From positions 309,396-373,395 of the forward strand of contig JAVJOO010000004.1 of assembly GCA_040216735.1 (NCBI GenBank): a DNA stretch of 64,000 nucleotides, given 5' to 3'. A program made the position numbers and the translations under genes. This stretch comes from Alphaproteobacteria bacterium (GTDB lineage: Bacteria; Pseudomonadota; Alphaproteobacteria; SHVP01). The notes beneath the pieces were generated by a model. That model searched no databases. It worked only from the letters and a program-made list of their open reading frames with translations, and was not told the origin of the DNA. Positions 25,042 to 35,276 of this stretch are shown in pieces (position 1 is the first letter of the stretch; every line of letters begins with the position of its first letter).

Positions 25042-25069
25042 ATTGACGATGAGAACAAAGCATGTACAT
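25042..25069 (+). promoter_or_regulatory. recA promoter overlapped by a LexA (SOS) box
   Basis: TTGACG (-35) and TACATT (-10) are 16 bases apart. GAACAAAGCATGTAC at 25052-25066 fits the alphaproteobacterial LexA site GAAC-N7-GTAC exactly and covers the spacer and the start of the -10 element. LexA bound there would block recA transcription until DNA damage. Confidence 0.88.
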
Positions 25070-25148
25070 TGTTGCGACCGCGCCGGGAAATCGGTCCTCC
25101 GTAGGACTAGGAAAGCCTAAGGCGCTGTGAAATAACAAGGAGTGTTCG

Positions 25149-26237
25149 ATGTCGGACGTTGCATTACGGCTTGTGGGAAAGGACTCGATGGATAGGAAAA
25201 AGGCGCTTGAGGCGGCTCTCGGCCAAATCGAGCGGGCCTTCGGCAAGGGGTCCGTCATGAAACTCGGAACCGATCAGGTGATCGAGGTCGAAGGGATTTC
25301 CACCGGATCCATCGGGCTCGATATTGCACTGGGGATCGGTGGGTTGCCGAAGGGGCGGATTGTCGAGATTTTCGGCCCCGAGAGCTCCGGCAAGACGACG
25401 CTCGCATTGCATACCGCGGCCGAAGCCCAGCGCCTCGGCGGCGTTGCCGCCTTTGTCGACGCGGAACACGCGCTGGACCCGGCCTACGCCCGAAAGCTCG
25501 GCGTCGATGTCGAGGAACTGTTGATTTCCCAGCCCGATACCGGCGAGCAGGCGCTTGAGATTGCCGACACGTTGGTGCGTTCGGGCGCCATCGATGTATT
25601 GGTGATCGATTCGGTCGCGGCCCTGGTGCCGCGGGCGGAGCTCGAAGGCGAAATGGGCGATACCCATGTCGGCCTCCAGGCCCGGCTGATGAGCCAGGCC
25701 CTGCGCAAACTGACCGCCTCGATCGCGCGGTCCAACTGCATGGTCATCTTCATCAACCAAATCCGGATGAAGATCGGGGTCATGTTCGGCAATCCTGAGA
25801 CCACATCGGGCGGCAACGCCCTCAAGTTTTACGCCTCGGTCCGCCTCGATATTCGCCGCATCGGTGCGATCAAAGACAAAGACGAGGTCGTCGGCTCGCA
25901 AACGCGGGTCAAGGTAGTCAAGAACAAGGTGGCGTCGCCCTTCAAGGTCGTAGAGTTCGACATCATGTACGGCGAAGGGATCTCGAAATCCGGCGAGTTG
26001 ATCGACCTTGGCGTTAAAGCCGGCGTCGTCGACAAATCGGGATCGTGGTTTTCCTATCAGGACCAGCGGATCGGCCAAGGCCGCGAAAACGCCAAACAGT
26101 TCCTGCGGACGAACCCCGATATTGCTGCGACGATCGAAGCGGCTATCCGTAGCAATGCAGGTTTGGTGGTCAGCGACGAGATCGACCCGGAAACGGGTGA
26201 GGTCACCGACGCCGCGGATACCGCCCTGGAAGCCTGA
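25149..26237 (+). CDS. recA: Recombinase RecA
   Basis: 362 residues. RecA coats single-stranded DNA, drives strand exchange and triggers LexA self-cleavage. The Walker A motif GPESSGKT lies at residues 76-83; other hallmarks are [28 protein letters not shown], and the L2 region [19 protein letters not shown]. The start follows AAGGAG with a 5-base spacer and gives the usual alphaproteobacterial N-terminus before [21 protein letters not shown]. It is monocistronic, with a LexA box upstream and a hairpin terminator downstream. Confidence 0.98.
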   Translation: MSDVALRLVGKDSMDRKKALEAALGQIERAFGKGSVMKLGTDQVIEVEGISTGSIGLDIALGIGGLPKGRIVEIFGPESSGKTTLALHTAAEAQRLGGVAAFVDAEHALDPAYARKLGVDVEELLISQPDTGEQALEIADTLVRSGAIDVLVIDSVAALVPRAELEGEMGDTHVGLQARLMSQALRKLTASIARSNCMVIFINQIRMKIGVMFGNPETTSGGNALKFYASVRLDIRRIGAIKDKDEVVGSQTRVKVVKNKVASPFKVVEFDIMYGEGISKSGELIDLGVKAGVVDKSGSWFSYQDQRIGQGRENAKQFLRTNPDIAATIEAAIRSNAGLVVSDEIDPETGEVTDAADTALEA

Positions 26238-26268
26238 AGCCTAAACCAATCTTCTTCCTCTCCACTTG

Positions 26269-26300
26269 ACGCGCGGGCCACCGGCTCGCGCGTTTTTCTT
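26269..26300 (+). terminator. Intrinsic terminator after recA
   Basis: ACGCGCGGGCC pairs with GGCTCGCGCGT (one G-T wobble) around an ACC loop, followed by TTTTCTT. It is 31 bases after the recA stop. Confidence 0.85.
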
Positions 26301-26453
26301 TGGGTTGAGTGTGGTGCGCTCCATGGACTCGCCGCGCGGTCGAACTGGACGCGGCCACCCGACAGGGGCTAAAAGCTCCGGCTTTGACGTGGTAGAACAG
26401 AGAAAATCCAACGGGTTAGGGCCGCACCGACATGGCGCGGAGCGGGTAACGGC

Positions 26454-29105
26454 ATGAGTGGCGTAAACGAGATTCGAACGGCCTTCCTCGACTACTTCGA
26501 GCGGCATGGCCATACGGTGGTGTCCTCCAGCGCGCTGGTCCCGCACAACGATCCGACGCTGCTCTTTACCAACGCCGGGATGGTGCAGTTCAAGAACCTG
26601 TTCACCGGTGCGGAAACGAGGCCCTATGCGCGCGCCGTCACCAGCCAAAAATGTGTGCGGGCCGGCGGCAAGCACAACGATCTCGATAACGTAGGGTACA
26701 CCGCGCGCCACCATACGTTCTTCGAAATGCTGGGCAACTTCTCGTTTGGCGACTATTTCAAGGATCAGGCGATTGAGCTCGCGTGGAACTTAATCACGCG
26801 GGAATACGGCCTCGACGCCAAACGCCTTTTGGTCACGGTCTATCACGAGGATGATGACGCGGCCCAGCTCTGGAAAAAGATCGCCGGATTGTCCGATGAC
26901 CGCATCATCCGCATTCCGACCGATGCGAACTATTGGCGGATGGGCGATACCGGGCCGTGTGGTCCATGCTCGGAGATATTTTTCGACCATGGCGAGGGTA
27001 TTCCAGGCGGCCCTCCCGGCAGCCCGGACGAGGACGGCGATCGCTTTATTGAAATTTGGAATCTCGTGTTCATGCAGTTCGAAGAAATGGGTAACGGCGA
27101 AAAGGTCGCCCTGCCCAAGCCCTCGATCGATACCGGCATGGGGTTGGAGCGTCTTGCTGCGGTCCTCCAGGGCCAACACGACAATTACGACATCGACCTG
27201 ATGCGCAATCTGATCCTGGCCTCGGCGGAGGTCAGCGGCGCCGATGTGGACGGACCCCATGCGGTATCGCACCGCGTTGTGGCCGATCACCTGCGCTCGG
27301 TCAGTTTCCTCATGGCGGACGGTGTGATGCCGTCGAACGAGGGACGCGGCTATGTGCTGCGGCGGATCATGCGCCGCGCGATGCGTCATGCCCACTTGAT
27401 GGGGGTGCCTGATCCGCTGATGTGGCGGCTAGTCCCGGCATTGGTCCGCGAGATGGGACAACACTATCCCGAACTCCTCCGCGCCCAGGCCCTTATCACC
27501 GAGACGCTGAAACTGGAGGAGAGCCGCTTCCGGCGCACCCTGGAGCGCGGCTTACGTTTGCTCGAAGAAGAAGTGGCGGAGATTGCCGAGGGCACGCCGC
27601 TCTCGGGCGACGTGGCGTTCCGCCTCTACGATACCTACGGCTTTCCCCTCGACCTGACCCAAGATGCGCTGCGTGCCCAAGGGCGCGCCGTCGATGTTGC
27701 CGGGTTCAACAAAGCCATGGAAAAGCAGCGCGCCGATGCGCGGGCCGCCTGGGCGGGTTCCGGCGACCAGGCCACCGACAAGGTGTGGTTCGATATTCGC
27801 GAACGCGCCGGCGCGACTGAGTTTCTCGGGTATGGCACGGAAGTCGCCGAGGGCCGGGTGGAAGCGCTTCTCGTCGAAGCGGCCGAAGTCGATGCCGCGC
27901 ACGACGGCAATGACATTGCCGTGGTGATGAATCAAACGCCCTTCTACGGCGAATCCGGCGGACAAGTCGGTGACACCGGTATTCTGATCGGCGCAAACGG
28001 GTTGGAGATTGCCGTCAGCAACACGCGCAAAATGGTGGGCGATCTCCATGTGCACGTCGGCCGGGTCCAGCGCGGGACCGTCAAGACCGGCGATGTGCTG
28101 GAAATGCGGGTCAATGCGGACCGCCGCATGGCGGTGCGGGCCAATCACTCCGCCACCCATTTGCTGCATGCGGCGCTTCGCAAAGTGCTGGGCGATCACG
28201 TCACCCAGAAAGGCTCGATGGTCGCCCCGGACCGGTTGCGGTTCGACATTAGCCATCCGAAGGCACTCTCGGACGAAGAAATCGTGCGCGTCGAGGCGCT
28301 CGTCAACGGCGAGGTGCGCGGGAACACGGCAGTCGAAACGGTCCTCGCGAGCCCGGAGGAAGCCGTCGAACACGGTGCCTTGGCGCTGTTCGGCGAAAAA
28401 TACGGCGATGAAGTTCGGGTGGTGGCGATGGGCGGGGCCCGCGAGGACGGTCATCGCTATTCGGTCGAGTTATGCGGCGGTACCCACGTGGGCCGTACTG
28501 GCGATATCGGGTTCTTCAAGATCGTTTCAGAGGGCGCGGTCGCGGCGGGCGTTCGCCGCATTGAGGCGGTAACAGGGGGCGGTGCACTCGCCTATGTTCA
28601 AGAACAGGAACAGGCCATCCGTGAAGCCGCCGCTCTCGTTAAAGTATCGCCGGCCGAGCTCGGTAAACGGTTGGCCGGGTTGATCGAGGACCGCAAGCGG
28701 CTCGAACGCGAACTCTCCGACACCCGGCGCGCGATGGCGTCGGGTGGCGCCCAAAGCAGCGCGGAGGTTCGTACGGTGAATGGGATCAAGTTCGCGGGGC
28801 AGGCATTGGATGGGGTTCCCGCGAAGGAGCTTCGCGGCATGGCCGATGATGCAAAAAAATCGCTCGGATCGGGCGTCGTTGCGATTGCGACTGCGTCGGA
28901 CGGCAAGGCGGCGCTGGTCGTCGGCGTGACCGAGGATCTTCTCTCCCGGTTCAGTGCCGTGGACTTGGTTCAGGCCGGCGCGGCCGCGCTCGGTGGGAAG
29001 GGCGGCGGCGGTCGGCCCGATATGGCCCAGGCCGGCGGCCCCGACGGGGCGCGTTTGACCGAGGCGCTCGCAGCGGTCGAACAGGCGATCGCGAGTGCCG
29101 GGTGA
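26454..29105 (+). CDS. alaS: Alanyl-tRNA synthetase
   Basis: 883 residues, the normal full length. The class II catalytic core begins [19 protein letters not shown] and contains [14 protein letters not shown] and VCGPCSE-like [14 protein letters not shown]. The editing domain has the zinc ligands His565 and His569 (NHSATHLLH) and Cys674/His678 ([13 protein letters not shown]). The C-Ala oligomerisation domain ends with a Gly-rich segment ([17 protein letters not shown]). It charges tRNA-Ala. The gene starts 216 bases after recA, beyond the recA terminator, so it has its own promoter, which was not identified. Confidence 0.98.
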   Translation: MSGVNEIRTAFLDYFERHGHTVVSSSALVPHNDPTLLFTNAGMVQFKNLFTGAETRPYARAVTSQKCVRAGGKHNDLDNVGYTARHHTFFEMLGNFSFGDYFKDQAIELAWNLITREYGLDAKRLLVTVYHEDDDAAQLWKKIAGLSDDRIIRIPTDANYWRMGDTGPCGPCSEIFFDHGEGIPGGPPGSPDEDGDRFIEIWNLVFMQFEEMGNGEKVALPKPSIDTGMGLERLAAVLQGQHDNYDIDLMRNLILASAEVSGADVDGPHAVSHRVVADHLRSVSFLMADGVMPSNEGRGYVLRRIMRRAMRHAHLMGVPDPLMWRLVPALVREMGQHYPELLRAQALITETLKLEESRFRRTLERGLRLLEEEVAEIAEGTPLSGDVAFRLYDTYGFPLDLTQDALRAQGRAVDVAGFNKAMEKQRADARAAWAGSGDQATDKVWFDIRERAGATEFLGYGTEVAEGRVEALLVEAAEVDAAHDGNDIAVVMNQTPFYGESGGQVGDTGILIGANGLEIAVSNTRKMVGDLHVHVGRVQRGTVKTGDVLEMRVNADRRMAVRANHSATHLLHAALRKVLGDHVTQKGSMVAPDRLRFDISHPKALSDEEIVRVEALVNGEVRGNTAVETVLASPEEAVEHGALALFGEKYGDEVRVVAMGGAREDGHRYSVELCGGTHVGRTGDIGFFKIVSEGAVAAGVRRIEAVTGGGALAYVQEQEQAIREAAALVKVSPAELGKRLAGLIEDRKRLERELSDTRRAMASGGAQSSAEVRTVNGIKFAGQALDGVPAKELRGMADDAKKSLGSGVVAIATASDGKAALVVGVTEDLLSRFSAVDLVQAGAAALGGKGGGGRPDMAQAGGPDGARLTEALAAVEQAIASAG

Positions 29106-29115
29106 CGGTAGGGTC

Positions 29116-30333
29116 ATGACCGACCGCAGCGATAGGACATTCAAACAAAACACCTATCGCATTCTTGAATCGGGTCACGCCGATGATCTGATCAGCCGCG
29201 TTTTCGACTGGACCATGATGGCGCTCATCTTGGTCAACGTCACGACGGTGACCCTCGGGACGGTGGCCGAAATCGACGCACGCTGGGGGGACGTGTTCTG
29301 GTGGATTGAAATCGTCACCGTGGTCACCTTTACAGCCGAGTTCGTGGGTCGCCTTTGGGTGGCCGACCTACACCTTCCGCTCCGCCGATTCGGCCCGGTC
29401 GGGGCGCGCATACGTTACCTCGTCAGCCCATTTGCCCTTATCGACATCTTCGCGATCGCGCCGTTCTATCTGACCCTCTTCATGAACGGGACGGACCTGC
29501 GGATACTCCTGGTCTTCCGATTGATGCGGCTCTTGAAGCTCGCCCGCTACTCGCCCGCGTTGGCATCTCTAGGGCGCGTCTTGTACGAGGAACGCCGCGC
29601 CCTGGGCGCCGCGATCTTCGTGATGATGGTTCTGTTGATGATCGCCGCGACTGCGATGTATCACGCCGAGCGCCTAGTCCAACCCGAAGCGTTCGGCAGT
29701 ATCCCCGACGCCATGTGGTGGGCGATCGCCACGCTCACGACCGTCGGCTACGGTGATGTCATTCCACTAACGCCTCTGGGTCGTTTCATCGGTGGCGTGG
29801 TGATGATCATCGGAATAGGAACTTTCGCTATTCCGATCGGCATCATCGCGTCGGGGTTTTCGAGCGAGATCCACCGGCGGGATTTTGTTGTCAGTTGGGG
29901 TATGGTGGCGCGCGTGCCGCTGTTCTCCCAGCTCGCCCCTCAAAACGTTTCGCGGATTTCTAGCTTGCTGCGGGCGCGCTTGGTTCCTTCTGGGACGATC
30001 ATTGCCCGTCGCGGAGAGGAAGCGCACGACATGTTCTTTATTACGTCGGGTGAGGTCGAACTCGAGATAGGAGCCGACCCGATCGTCTTGGCAGAAGGGG
30101 ATTTTTTCGGCGAGGTCGCCCTGCTCAAACGCACGACGCGCAACGCGACTGTCCGGGCGCTTACCCAAGTCAGCTTACTCGTGTTGAACGCGGACGACTT
30201 CCATACCCTGATGGAGCAAGACCCAGAACTGAGCGAACAAATCACCCAAGTCGCCGAGGAGCGTTTTGCTTGGCAGGTCGATCACGAACATGACGAATTG
30301 GGCGAGGCCGCCGAGAAACGGCGGCCTCGGTAG
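29116..30333 (+). CDS. Voltage-gated-like K+ channel with C-terminal cyclic-nucleotide-binding domain
   Basis: 405 residues from the ATG after GGTAGGG, 10 bases past alaS. It has six membrane helices with an Arg-rich S4-like segment (VFRLMRLLKLARYSP) and a pore with the K+ selectivity filter TTVGYGD at residues 208-214. A cNMP-binding beta-roll follows from about 270 (VPLFSQLAPQNVSRISSLLRARLVPSG, GDFFGEVALLKRTTRNATVRA). This matches bacterial channels such as MloK1, although the full voltage sensor is a matter of inference. The phosphate-cassette Arg is present in RNATVRA, so ligand binding is plausible. Its last codons form a strong hairpin. Confidence 0.88.
   Translation: MTDRSDRTFKQNTYRILESGHADDLISRVFDWTMMALILVNVTTVTLGTVAEIDARWGDVFWWIEIVTVVTFTAEFVGRLWVADLHLPLRRFGPVGARIRYLVSPFALIDIFAIAPFYLTLFMNGTDLRILLVFRLMRLLKLARYSPALASLGRVLYEERRALGAAIFVMMVLLMIAATAMYHAERLVQPEAFGSIPDAMWWAIATLTTVGYGDVIPLTPLGRFIGGVVMIIGIGTFAIPIGIIASGFSSEIHRRDFVVSWGMVARVPLFSQLAPQNVSRISSLLRARLVPSGTIIARRGEEAHDMFFITSGEVELEIGADPIVLAEGDFFGEVALLKRTTRNATVRALTQVSLLVLNADDFHTLMEQDPELSEQITQVAEERFAWQVDHEHDELGEAAEKRRPR
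30303..30329. terminator. Hairpin at the end of the K+ channel gene, between convergent genes
   Basis: An 11-base perfect stem (CGAGGCCGCCG with CGGCGGCCTCG, loop AGAAA) covers the last channel codons and faces the end of icd. No T-run follows on either strand, so it may block readthrough or degradation rather than be a classic terminator. Confidence 0.35.
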
Positions 30334-30346
30334 AGGGTCGAAGCGG

Positions 30347-31561
30347 CTATTGCATCGCCTTTTGCAGCCCCTCGTCCAACTTGTCGAGAAACTGATTGGT
30401 GGTCATCCATTTTTGATCGGGGCCGACCAGAACAGCTAGGTCTTTGGTCATGTGACCGGCTTCGACTGCGCCGACGCAAACCTGCTCCAAGGTGAGGGCG
30501 AACGTGTTGAGCGCATCGTTGTCGTCGAGCTTGGCGCGGTGCATGAGGCCGCGGGTCCAGGCGAAAATGGATGCGATCGGGTTGGTTGAGGTTTCCTCGC
30601 CTTTCTGATGCATCCGGTAATGGCGGGTCACCGTGCCGTGAGCCGCCTCGGCCTCGACCGTGCCGCCATCAGGGGTCATCAACACCGACGTCATCAGGCC
30701 AAGCGAACCGAACCCCTGGGCCACGGTGTCGGACTGAACGTCGCCATCGTAGTTTTTGCACGCCCAAACGAACTTGCCGCTCCATTTCAGGGCGGAGGCG
30801 ACCATGTCGTCGATCAACCGGTGTTCATAGGTGATTCCGGCCGCATCGAACTTCTTCTTGAACTCGCTTTGATAGATTTCTTCGAACAGGTCTTTGAAGC
30901 GCCCGTCATAGGCTTTGAGAATGGTGTTCTTCGTGGACAAATAAACCGGCCACTTGCGTGCCAAACCATAGTTCAGCGATGCCCGCGCGAAGCCGCGAAT
31001 GGACTCGTCTAGGTTGTACATGGCCATCGCAATGCCGCCGCCCGGAAAGTCGAAAACGTCATGTTCGATCGGCGCGCTGCCGTCTTCGGGTTCGAACCGG
31101 ATCGACAGTTTGCCTTTTCCGGGTACCACAAAGTCCGTCGCCCGATATTGATCGCCGAATGCGTGGCGGCCGATCACGATGGGGTCGGTCCAGCCCGGAA
31201 CCAGCCGCGGCACGTTGGTGCAAATGATGGGTTCGCGAAACACCGTGCCGCCCAGAATGTTGCGGATCGTTCCATTTGGGGAACGCCACATTTTCTTGAG
31301 TCCGAATTCCTCCACCCGGGCCTCGTCCGGCGTGATCGTGGCGCATTTTACCCCGACCCCGTATTTCTTGATGGCTTCGGCCGAGTCAATCGTGATCTGG
31401 TCGTCCGTCTCGTCCCGCGCCTCGATGCCGAGATCGTAATATTTAAGGTCGATATCCAGGTAGGGCAGGATCAGCTTGTCCTTGATGAAGTGCCAGATGA
31501 TCCGCGTCATCTCGTCGCCGTCGAGCTCGACGACCGGATTGTCGACTTTGATCTTCGCCAT
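30347..31561 (-). CDS. icd: NADP-dependent isocitrate dehydrogenase (eukaryote-like type)
   Basis: 404 residues starting [23 protein letters not shown], the usual N-terminus of the homodimeric eukaryote-like NADP-IDH found in alphaproteobacteria. Substrate and metal motifs include [19 protein letters not shown], the YDGDVQSD segment and [23 protein letters not shown] for NADP binding. It oxidises isocitrate to 2-oxoglutarate in the TCA cycle. It is a single gene, convergent with the K+ channel gene. Confidence 0.97.
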   Translation of the reverse strand: MAKIKVDNPVVELDGDEMTRIIWHFIKDKLILPYLDIDLKYYDLGIEARDETDDQITIDSAEAIKKYGVGVKCATITPDEARVEEFGLKKMWRSPNGTIRNILGGTVFREPIICTNVPRLVPGWTDPIVIGRHAFGDQYRATDFVVPGKGKLSIRFEPEDGSAPIEHDVFDFPGGGIAMAMYNLDESIRGFARASLNYGLARKWPVYLSTKNTILKAYDGRFKDLFEEIYQSEFKKKFDAAGITYEHRLIDDMVASALKWSGKFVWACKNYDGDVQSDTVAQGFGSLGLMTSVLMTPDGGTVEAEAAHGTVTRHYRMHQKGEETSTNPIASIFAWTRGLMHRAKLDDNDALNTFALTLEQVCVGAVEAGHMTKDLAVLVGPDQKWMTTNQFLDKLDEGLQKAMQ

Positions 31562-31675
31562 AGGACGGAGTTTCCTTCTTTTAGGCTTTATGGGGTCGCC
31601 TGAGGGGATCGGAGCGTGCGCACAATACCACTGGCAAGCCGCGGTTCAACCCCGGAGAGGGGCCGTTTTCAGCGC

Positions 31676-32260
31676 CTAAAGACGATCGATGGAAGACCGA
31701 AGGTGAGATTCCGGCATCGCTTCGATGGTCGGCAAAAGGTCGTCGACCGATGGGACCGTCGTGAAAAGATCGCGGGCGTGGGGCGCGGCAAAGCCTGTCT
31801 CGCAAATGTGATTCACCAGATGCAACAGTGGCTGCCAAAATCCGGCAACGTCGACGAGGACGATCGGTTTGTCGTGGAGTCCGAGTTGCCGCCACGTGAT
31901 CATTTCGAAGGTCTCGTCTAATGTGCCCAATCCGCCCGGAAGAACGGCGAAGGCGTCCGCAAGTCGAAACATCATTTCCTTGCGGACATGCATGTTCTCG
32001 ACGATATGCAGCTTTGTGACGGTTTGGTGGCCGACCTCGGCTTCTTCAAGGTGCCGCGGGATGACCCCGATCGCCTCGCCGCCGGCGGCCATCACGGCAT
32101 CCGCAATCAGCCCCATCAGGCCGACCCGACCGCCCCCGAACACCAAGGTAATGCGCCGCGCGGCGAGGATTTCACCGAGACGCACCGCGGCATCCTTGTA
32201 GGTTTGATCGACGCGGATGCTCGACGCGCAATAGACGCACAGTGAGGTAACGTTGGCCAT
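31676..32260 (-). CDS. LOG-family protein (cytokinin riboside 5'-monophosphate phosphoribohydrolase type)
   Basis: 194 residues. The Rossmann-like LOG fold is shown by VFGGGRVGLMGLIADAV, the RKEMMF motif at 93-98 and PGGLGTLDE at 108-116 (PGG-GT-x-x-E). LOG enzymes cleave nucleoside monophosphates to free base and ribose-5-phosphate. In bacteria that do not make cytokinins the role is probably nucleotide salvage or quality control. The ATG giving MANVTSLCVYC is preferred to one ten codons upstream. It overlaps head-to-head with the next gene's start. Confidence 0.88.
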   Translation of the reverse strand: MANVTSLCVYCASSIRVDQTYKDAAVRLGEILAARRITLVFGGGRVGLMGLIADAVMAAGGEAIGVIPRHLEEAEVGHQTVTKLHIVENMHVRKEMMFRLADAFAVLPGGLGTLDETFEMITWRQLGLHDKPIVLVDVAGFWQPLLHLVNHICETGFAAPHARDLFTTVPSVDDLLPTIEAMPESHLRSSIDRL

Positions 32261-32636
32261 ACTACTCGGAAGACTCCTCGTCGTTGTCATGACGCTCTGG
32301 GCGGTTGTGCCGTCCCATGCAGGCAGCGCCGATGTTCTGGAAGTTCGGGTCGCTCAGGTGGGCCCCGGACTATACCGGTTCGATGTGACCGTACGCCATC
32401 CGGATACCGGTTGGGACCATTATGCCGACAAATGGGAAGTCGTGGCGCTCGATGGGCGCGTATTGGCCACCCGCACACTTCTCCACCCCCATGTCGATGA
32501 ACAACCGTTCACGCGGTCGCTAGGCGGCGTTAGGCTGCCGGATACGGTCGGACGAGTGACGATCCGCGCGCACGACAATGTCGATGGATTCGGGCGCGTT
32601 GCCCAAACCGTCGAAATCCCGCCGCGCGGGGAATAA
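32253..32636 (+). CDS. Small exported protein of unknown function
   Basis: 127 residues from a TTG preceded by GAGGT at the right distance (5-base spacer). This start gives a full signal peptide (LLGRLLVVVMTLWAVVPSHAGS). The in-frame ATG at 32289 would leave a shortened signal. The mature part of about 100 residues looks all-beta (VLEVRVAQVGPGLYRFDVTVRHPDTGWDHYADKWEV) and ends VGRVTIRAHDNVDGFGRVAQTVEI. No family name was recognised. It precedes the cytochrome c' gene by 59 bases. The TTG lies inside the first codons of the divergent LOG gene. Confidence 0.65.
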   Translation: MAILLGRLLVVVMTLWAVVPSHAGSADVLEVRVAQVGPGLYRFDVTVRHPDTGWDHYADKWEVVALDGRVLATRTLLHPHVDEQPFTRSLGGVRLPDTVGRVTIRAHDNVDGFGRVAQTVEIPPRGE

Positions 32637-32695
32637 CGGCTTCGGTAGCGTGTTTACCAGTTGCGACGCATATTTTTGGACGGGGAGATCTCTCA

Positions 32696-33172
32696 ATGAA
32701 TGGACGTTTTGGTAAGTTTGTAGCGGCGGCCTTGCTGGTTGCCGGGGTCGTGGCCGGGTCGGCCCAGGCCCAGGAACGCATGGTCGAAGGCGATATGGCC
32801 GCCGAGGCGATGAAATACCGGGTTAACGTGATGCGGGCGATCGGGGCGCATATGGGTGCGGTCGGGGCGATCTTGCAGGGCAAGGTCGAGAACAAGGACG
32901 ATATCGCGGCCCATGGCGCATCGCTCGCCGGGCTGAGCGCCATGTTGGACGACCTGTTTCCGAAAGGGTCGGAAGCTGGCTCGAAACTTAAACCTGAGTT
33001 CTTCGCCGATGGCGACAAGCCCATGGCGATGATCAAGGCGCTTCAGGATGCCTCGCAGAAGGTTGCCGCCGCCGCCGCTGCCGGCGACATGGCCGGCGTC
33101 GGGCAAAACATGGGAGCAATGGGAGCGCAGTGTGGGGCGTGCCATAAGGCCTATCGCCTGCCGCAATCCTAA
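32696..33172 (+). CDS. Cytochrome c'
   Basis: 158 residues with a signal peptide (to about residue 26, AQAQ), a four-helix body starting MVEGDMAAEAMKYRVNVM, and the haem-binding CGACH at 146-150 close to the C-terminus. This order (helices first, haem motif last, HKAYR after it) is typical of class II cytochrome c'. These periplasmic proteins bind NO or CO and may protect against nitrosative stress. The diheme cytochrome c gene follows after 13 bases, so they are probably co-transcribed. Confidence 0.9.
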   Translation: MNGRFGKFVAAALLVAGVVAGSAQAQERMVEGDMAAEAMKYRVNVMRAIGAHMGAVGAILQGKVENKDDIAAHGASLAGLSAMLDDLFPKGSEAGSKLKPEFFADGDKPMAMIKALQDASQKVAAAAAAGDMAGVGQNMGAMGAQCGACHKAYRLPQS

Positions 33173-33185
33173 GACGGGAGGACCG

Positions 33186-34091
33186 TTGAATCGGATCGAC
33201 GGGGCCGCGGCGACGCGGCCCCTTCGTTCGTTGCTGTACGCTGCGGCGGTCTTGTTCGCGGCTGCGATTGGGCCGGCGCATGGCCAGGACGCCGAGCGCG
33301 GGGCCTACATCGCCAAGGCCGCGGGGTGTGTTTCCTGCCATACCCACTACAAGGCTGACGGTGCCGCCTACGCCGGGGGCAGGCCCCTTGCCACGCCGTT
33401 CGGGACCTTCTATTCGCCCAATATCACGCCAGATCTCGAAACCGGGATCGGGGGATGGAGCGACGCGGATTTCGTTCGGGCGTTGCGCGATGGCGTCGGT
33501 CCCAAGGGGCAACACTATTTCCCGGTGTTTCCCTATACTTCTTACACCCGGCTGACCGACTCGGACATGCTGGACCTCAAGGCCTATCTGTTTTCGTTGG
33601 AACCGGTTCGGGCGGTCGCGCCCGCGCACGACGTCCCGTTTCCGTTCAATGTCCGGATCGGCCAATTCTTTTGGAAGCAACTGTTCTTGGACCGCGGACC
33701 CGAGGAACCCGATCCGGCGCAATCGGCGGCATGGAACCGCGGGCGCTATCTGGTCCGAGCGGCCGCTCACTGCGGCGAATGCCACACGCCGCGCAATGTT
33801 CTTGGCGGTCTCCGCGACAGCATGGATATGGCCGGCACCCTCGATGGTCCCGAAGGCGCACGGGCTCCCAACATTACGCCCGATCACGCCACCGGCATCG
33901 GCACCTGGTCGACCGGCGACATCGTGAATCTGCTCAAAACGACGTTCAAGCCGGACTTCGACAACGTCCAGGGGACGATGGAGGAAGCCATCGAACACGG
34001 GTTGAAAGACCTATCCGACGATGACCTCAACGCTATCGCCATTTACCTGCGGTCGGTGCCGGCGGTTGTCAACGACGTCCCGCGCCGCTAG
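33186..34091 (+). CDS. Diheme c-type cytochrome (periplasmic)
   Basis: 301 residues from a TTG directly after GGGAGG; longer frames run through the cytochrome c' gene. It has a signal peptide (to about residue 35, AHGQ) and two class I cytochrome c domains with CVSCH (48-52) and CGECH (196-200). The segments ATPFGTFYSPNITPD and GARAPNITPDHATGIGTW are typical of the cytochrome subunits of alcohol, aldehyde or gluconate dehydrogenases. No dehydrogenase gene is next to it, so its electron donor is unknown; pairing with cytochrome c' suggests a shared respiratory role. Confidence 0.88.
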   Translation: MNRIDGAAATRPLRSLLYAAAVLFAAAIGPAHGQDAERGAYIAKAAGCVSCHTHYKADGAAYAGGRPLATPFGTFYSPNITPDLETGIGGWSDADFVRALRDGVGPKGQHYFPVFPYTSYTRLTDSDMLDLKAYLFSLEPVRAVAPAHDVPFPFNVRIGQFFWKQLFLDRGPEEPDPAQSAAWNRGRYLVRAAAHCGECHTPRNVLGGLRDSMDMAGTLDGPEGARAPNITPDHATGIGTWSTGDIVNLLKTTFKPDFDNVQGTMEEAIEHGLKDLSDDDLNAIAIYLRSVPAVVNDVPRR

Positions 34092-34160
34092 GTCGCCGGT
34101 TTAGTAGGGGCCTTCGCTCTCGGCCCTAGGTGTAGTAGGGTAGGGCTGCCACAGCTCACC

Positions 34161-35276
34161 ATGGGAGCACGGCGTGTGCTGAAATTCATCGTTCCTGCCG
34201 TCATCATTGCGCTCGCGATTGCGGGGGCGCTGGTGTTCTTGCCCGAACCGGAGATTGCCGACCGCAGCGCGCCGGCGACGACGGAATCGATCGGCGAAAA
34301 GCCGGATGCCGGCCCGTCCGCTCGGGAAAAAGACGCCACCGCATCGACTCGACAGGCACCGCCAACGTCGCCCGCAACCACGGACAGCGCCACGGCAACG
34401 CAGCCGGTCCCGTCGACACAGCCGTCCAACGGGCTGCAAGCGCCCAAGGTCGTGCCGACGTTCGATGTCGTGCGGGTCACCCGCGACGGTAGCGCCGTCA
34501 TCGCCGGCCGGGCGGAACCCGGGGCCACCGTAACGGTGTTCGATCAAGGAATGCCCCTGGGCACGGTGACCGCCGATCCGCAGGGGGCATGGGTGCTGAT
34601 CCCGCAGCGCCAACTCGATGCCGGCGCGCGCGAATTGTCTATTGTCGCGACCCGAGAGGGGGGCGAGTCCGTCGATTCCGAGCAGGTTGTTGTCCTTGCC
34701 GTTCCAGAACGCGACGAGGGCGGCCTGACGCCCGGACAGCCCCTTGCGATCCTGACGCCGCGCGGCGGTGAAGGCGGAAGCCGGGTCCTCCAAGGCCCTG
34801 GTTCAACGCCGCCGGAGTCGACAAAAAAGGGCGGCGTGAGCATCGATGTCGTCGACTACGATGCGAAAGGAAACGTTGTGATCTCTGGGCGTGGGCAACC
34901 CGATACCGAAGTGCGCGCCTATGCCGACGGGCGTCTAGTTGGGGTGTCGCGTGCCGATCCCGGCGGTGACTGGGTGTTGCTGCCCGAGGACTCGCTCAAA
35001 CCGGGCGACTACGAACTGCGTGTCGATCAGGTCGAATCCGGCGGCAAGGTGGTTGCGCGGGCGGCGACGCCGTTCACTCGTGCAGAACCTTCTCGGATTA
35101 TCGTCCGCGAGGGGCAGGTCATCGTTCAGCCCGGGAACTCGCTGTGGCGTATTGCGCGTGTCGCCTATGGCAGCGGCCCCCGATTCACGGTCATTTATGC
35201 GGCCAACCAAGAGCAAATTCGCGATCCAAACCTGATCTTCCCCGGTCAGGTATTCGAGATTCCCAAAACGAACTGA
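34161..35276 (+). CDS. LysM-domain envelope protein with Ig-like repeats
   Basis: 371 residues: a membrane anchor or uncleaved signal at about 7-27, and a Ser/Thr/Pro/Ala-rich linker to residue 95. Two related Ig-like modules follow (VRVTRDGSAVIAGRAEPGATVTV and VDYDAKGNVVISGRGQPDTEVRA), and a C-terminal LysM domain (about 318-369; VQPGNSLWRIARVAYGSG, NPNLIFPGQVFEIP-like end). LysM binds peptidoglycan, so this is an envelope-spanning wall-binding protein. This architecture is common in alphaproteobacteria; a precise role is not known. A GTG four codons in is an alternative start. Confidence 0.85.
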   Translation: MGARRVLKFIVPAVIIALAIAGALVFLPEPEIADRSAPATTESIGEKPDAGPSAREKDATASTRQAPPTSPATTDSATATQPVPSTQPSNGLQAPKVVPTFDVVRVTRDGSAVIAGRAEPGATVTVFDQGMPLGTVTADPQGAWVLIPQRQLDAGARELSIVATREGGESVDSEQVVVLAVPERDEGGLTPGQPLAILTPRGGEGGSRVLQGPGSTPPESTKKGGVSIDVVDYDAKGNVVISGRGQPDTEVRAYADGRLVGVSRADPGGDWVLLPEDSLKPGDYELRVDQVESGGKVVARAATPFTRAEPSRIIVREGQVIVQPGNSLWRIARVAYGSGPRFTVIYAANQEQIRDPNLIFPGQVFEIPKTN

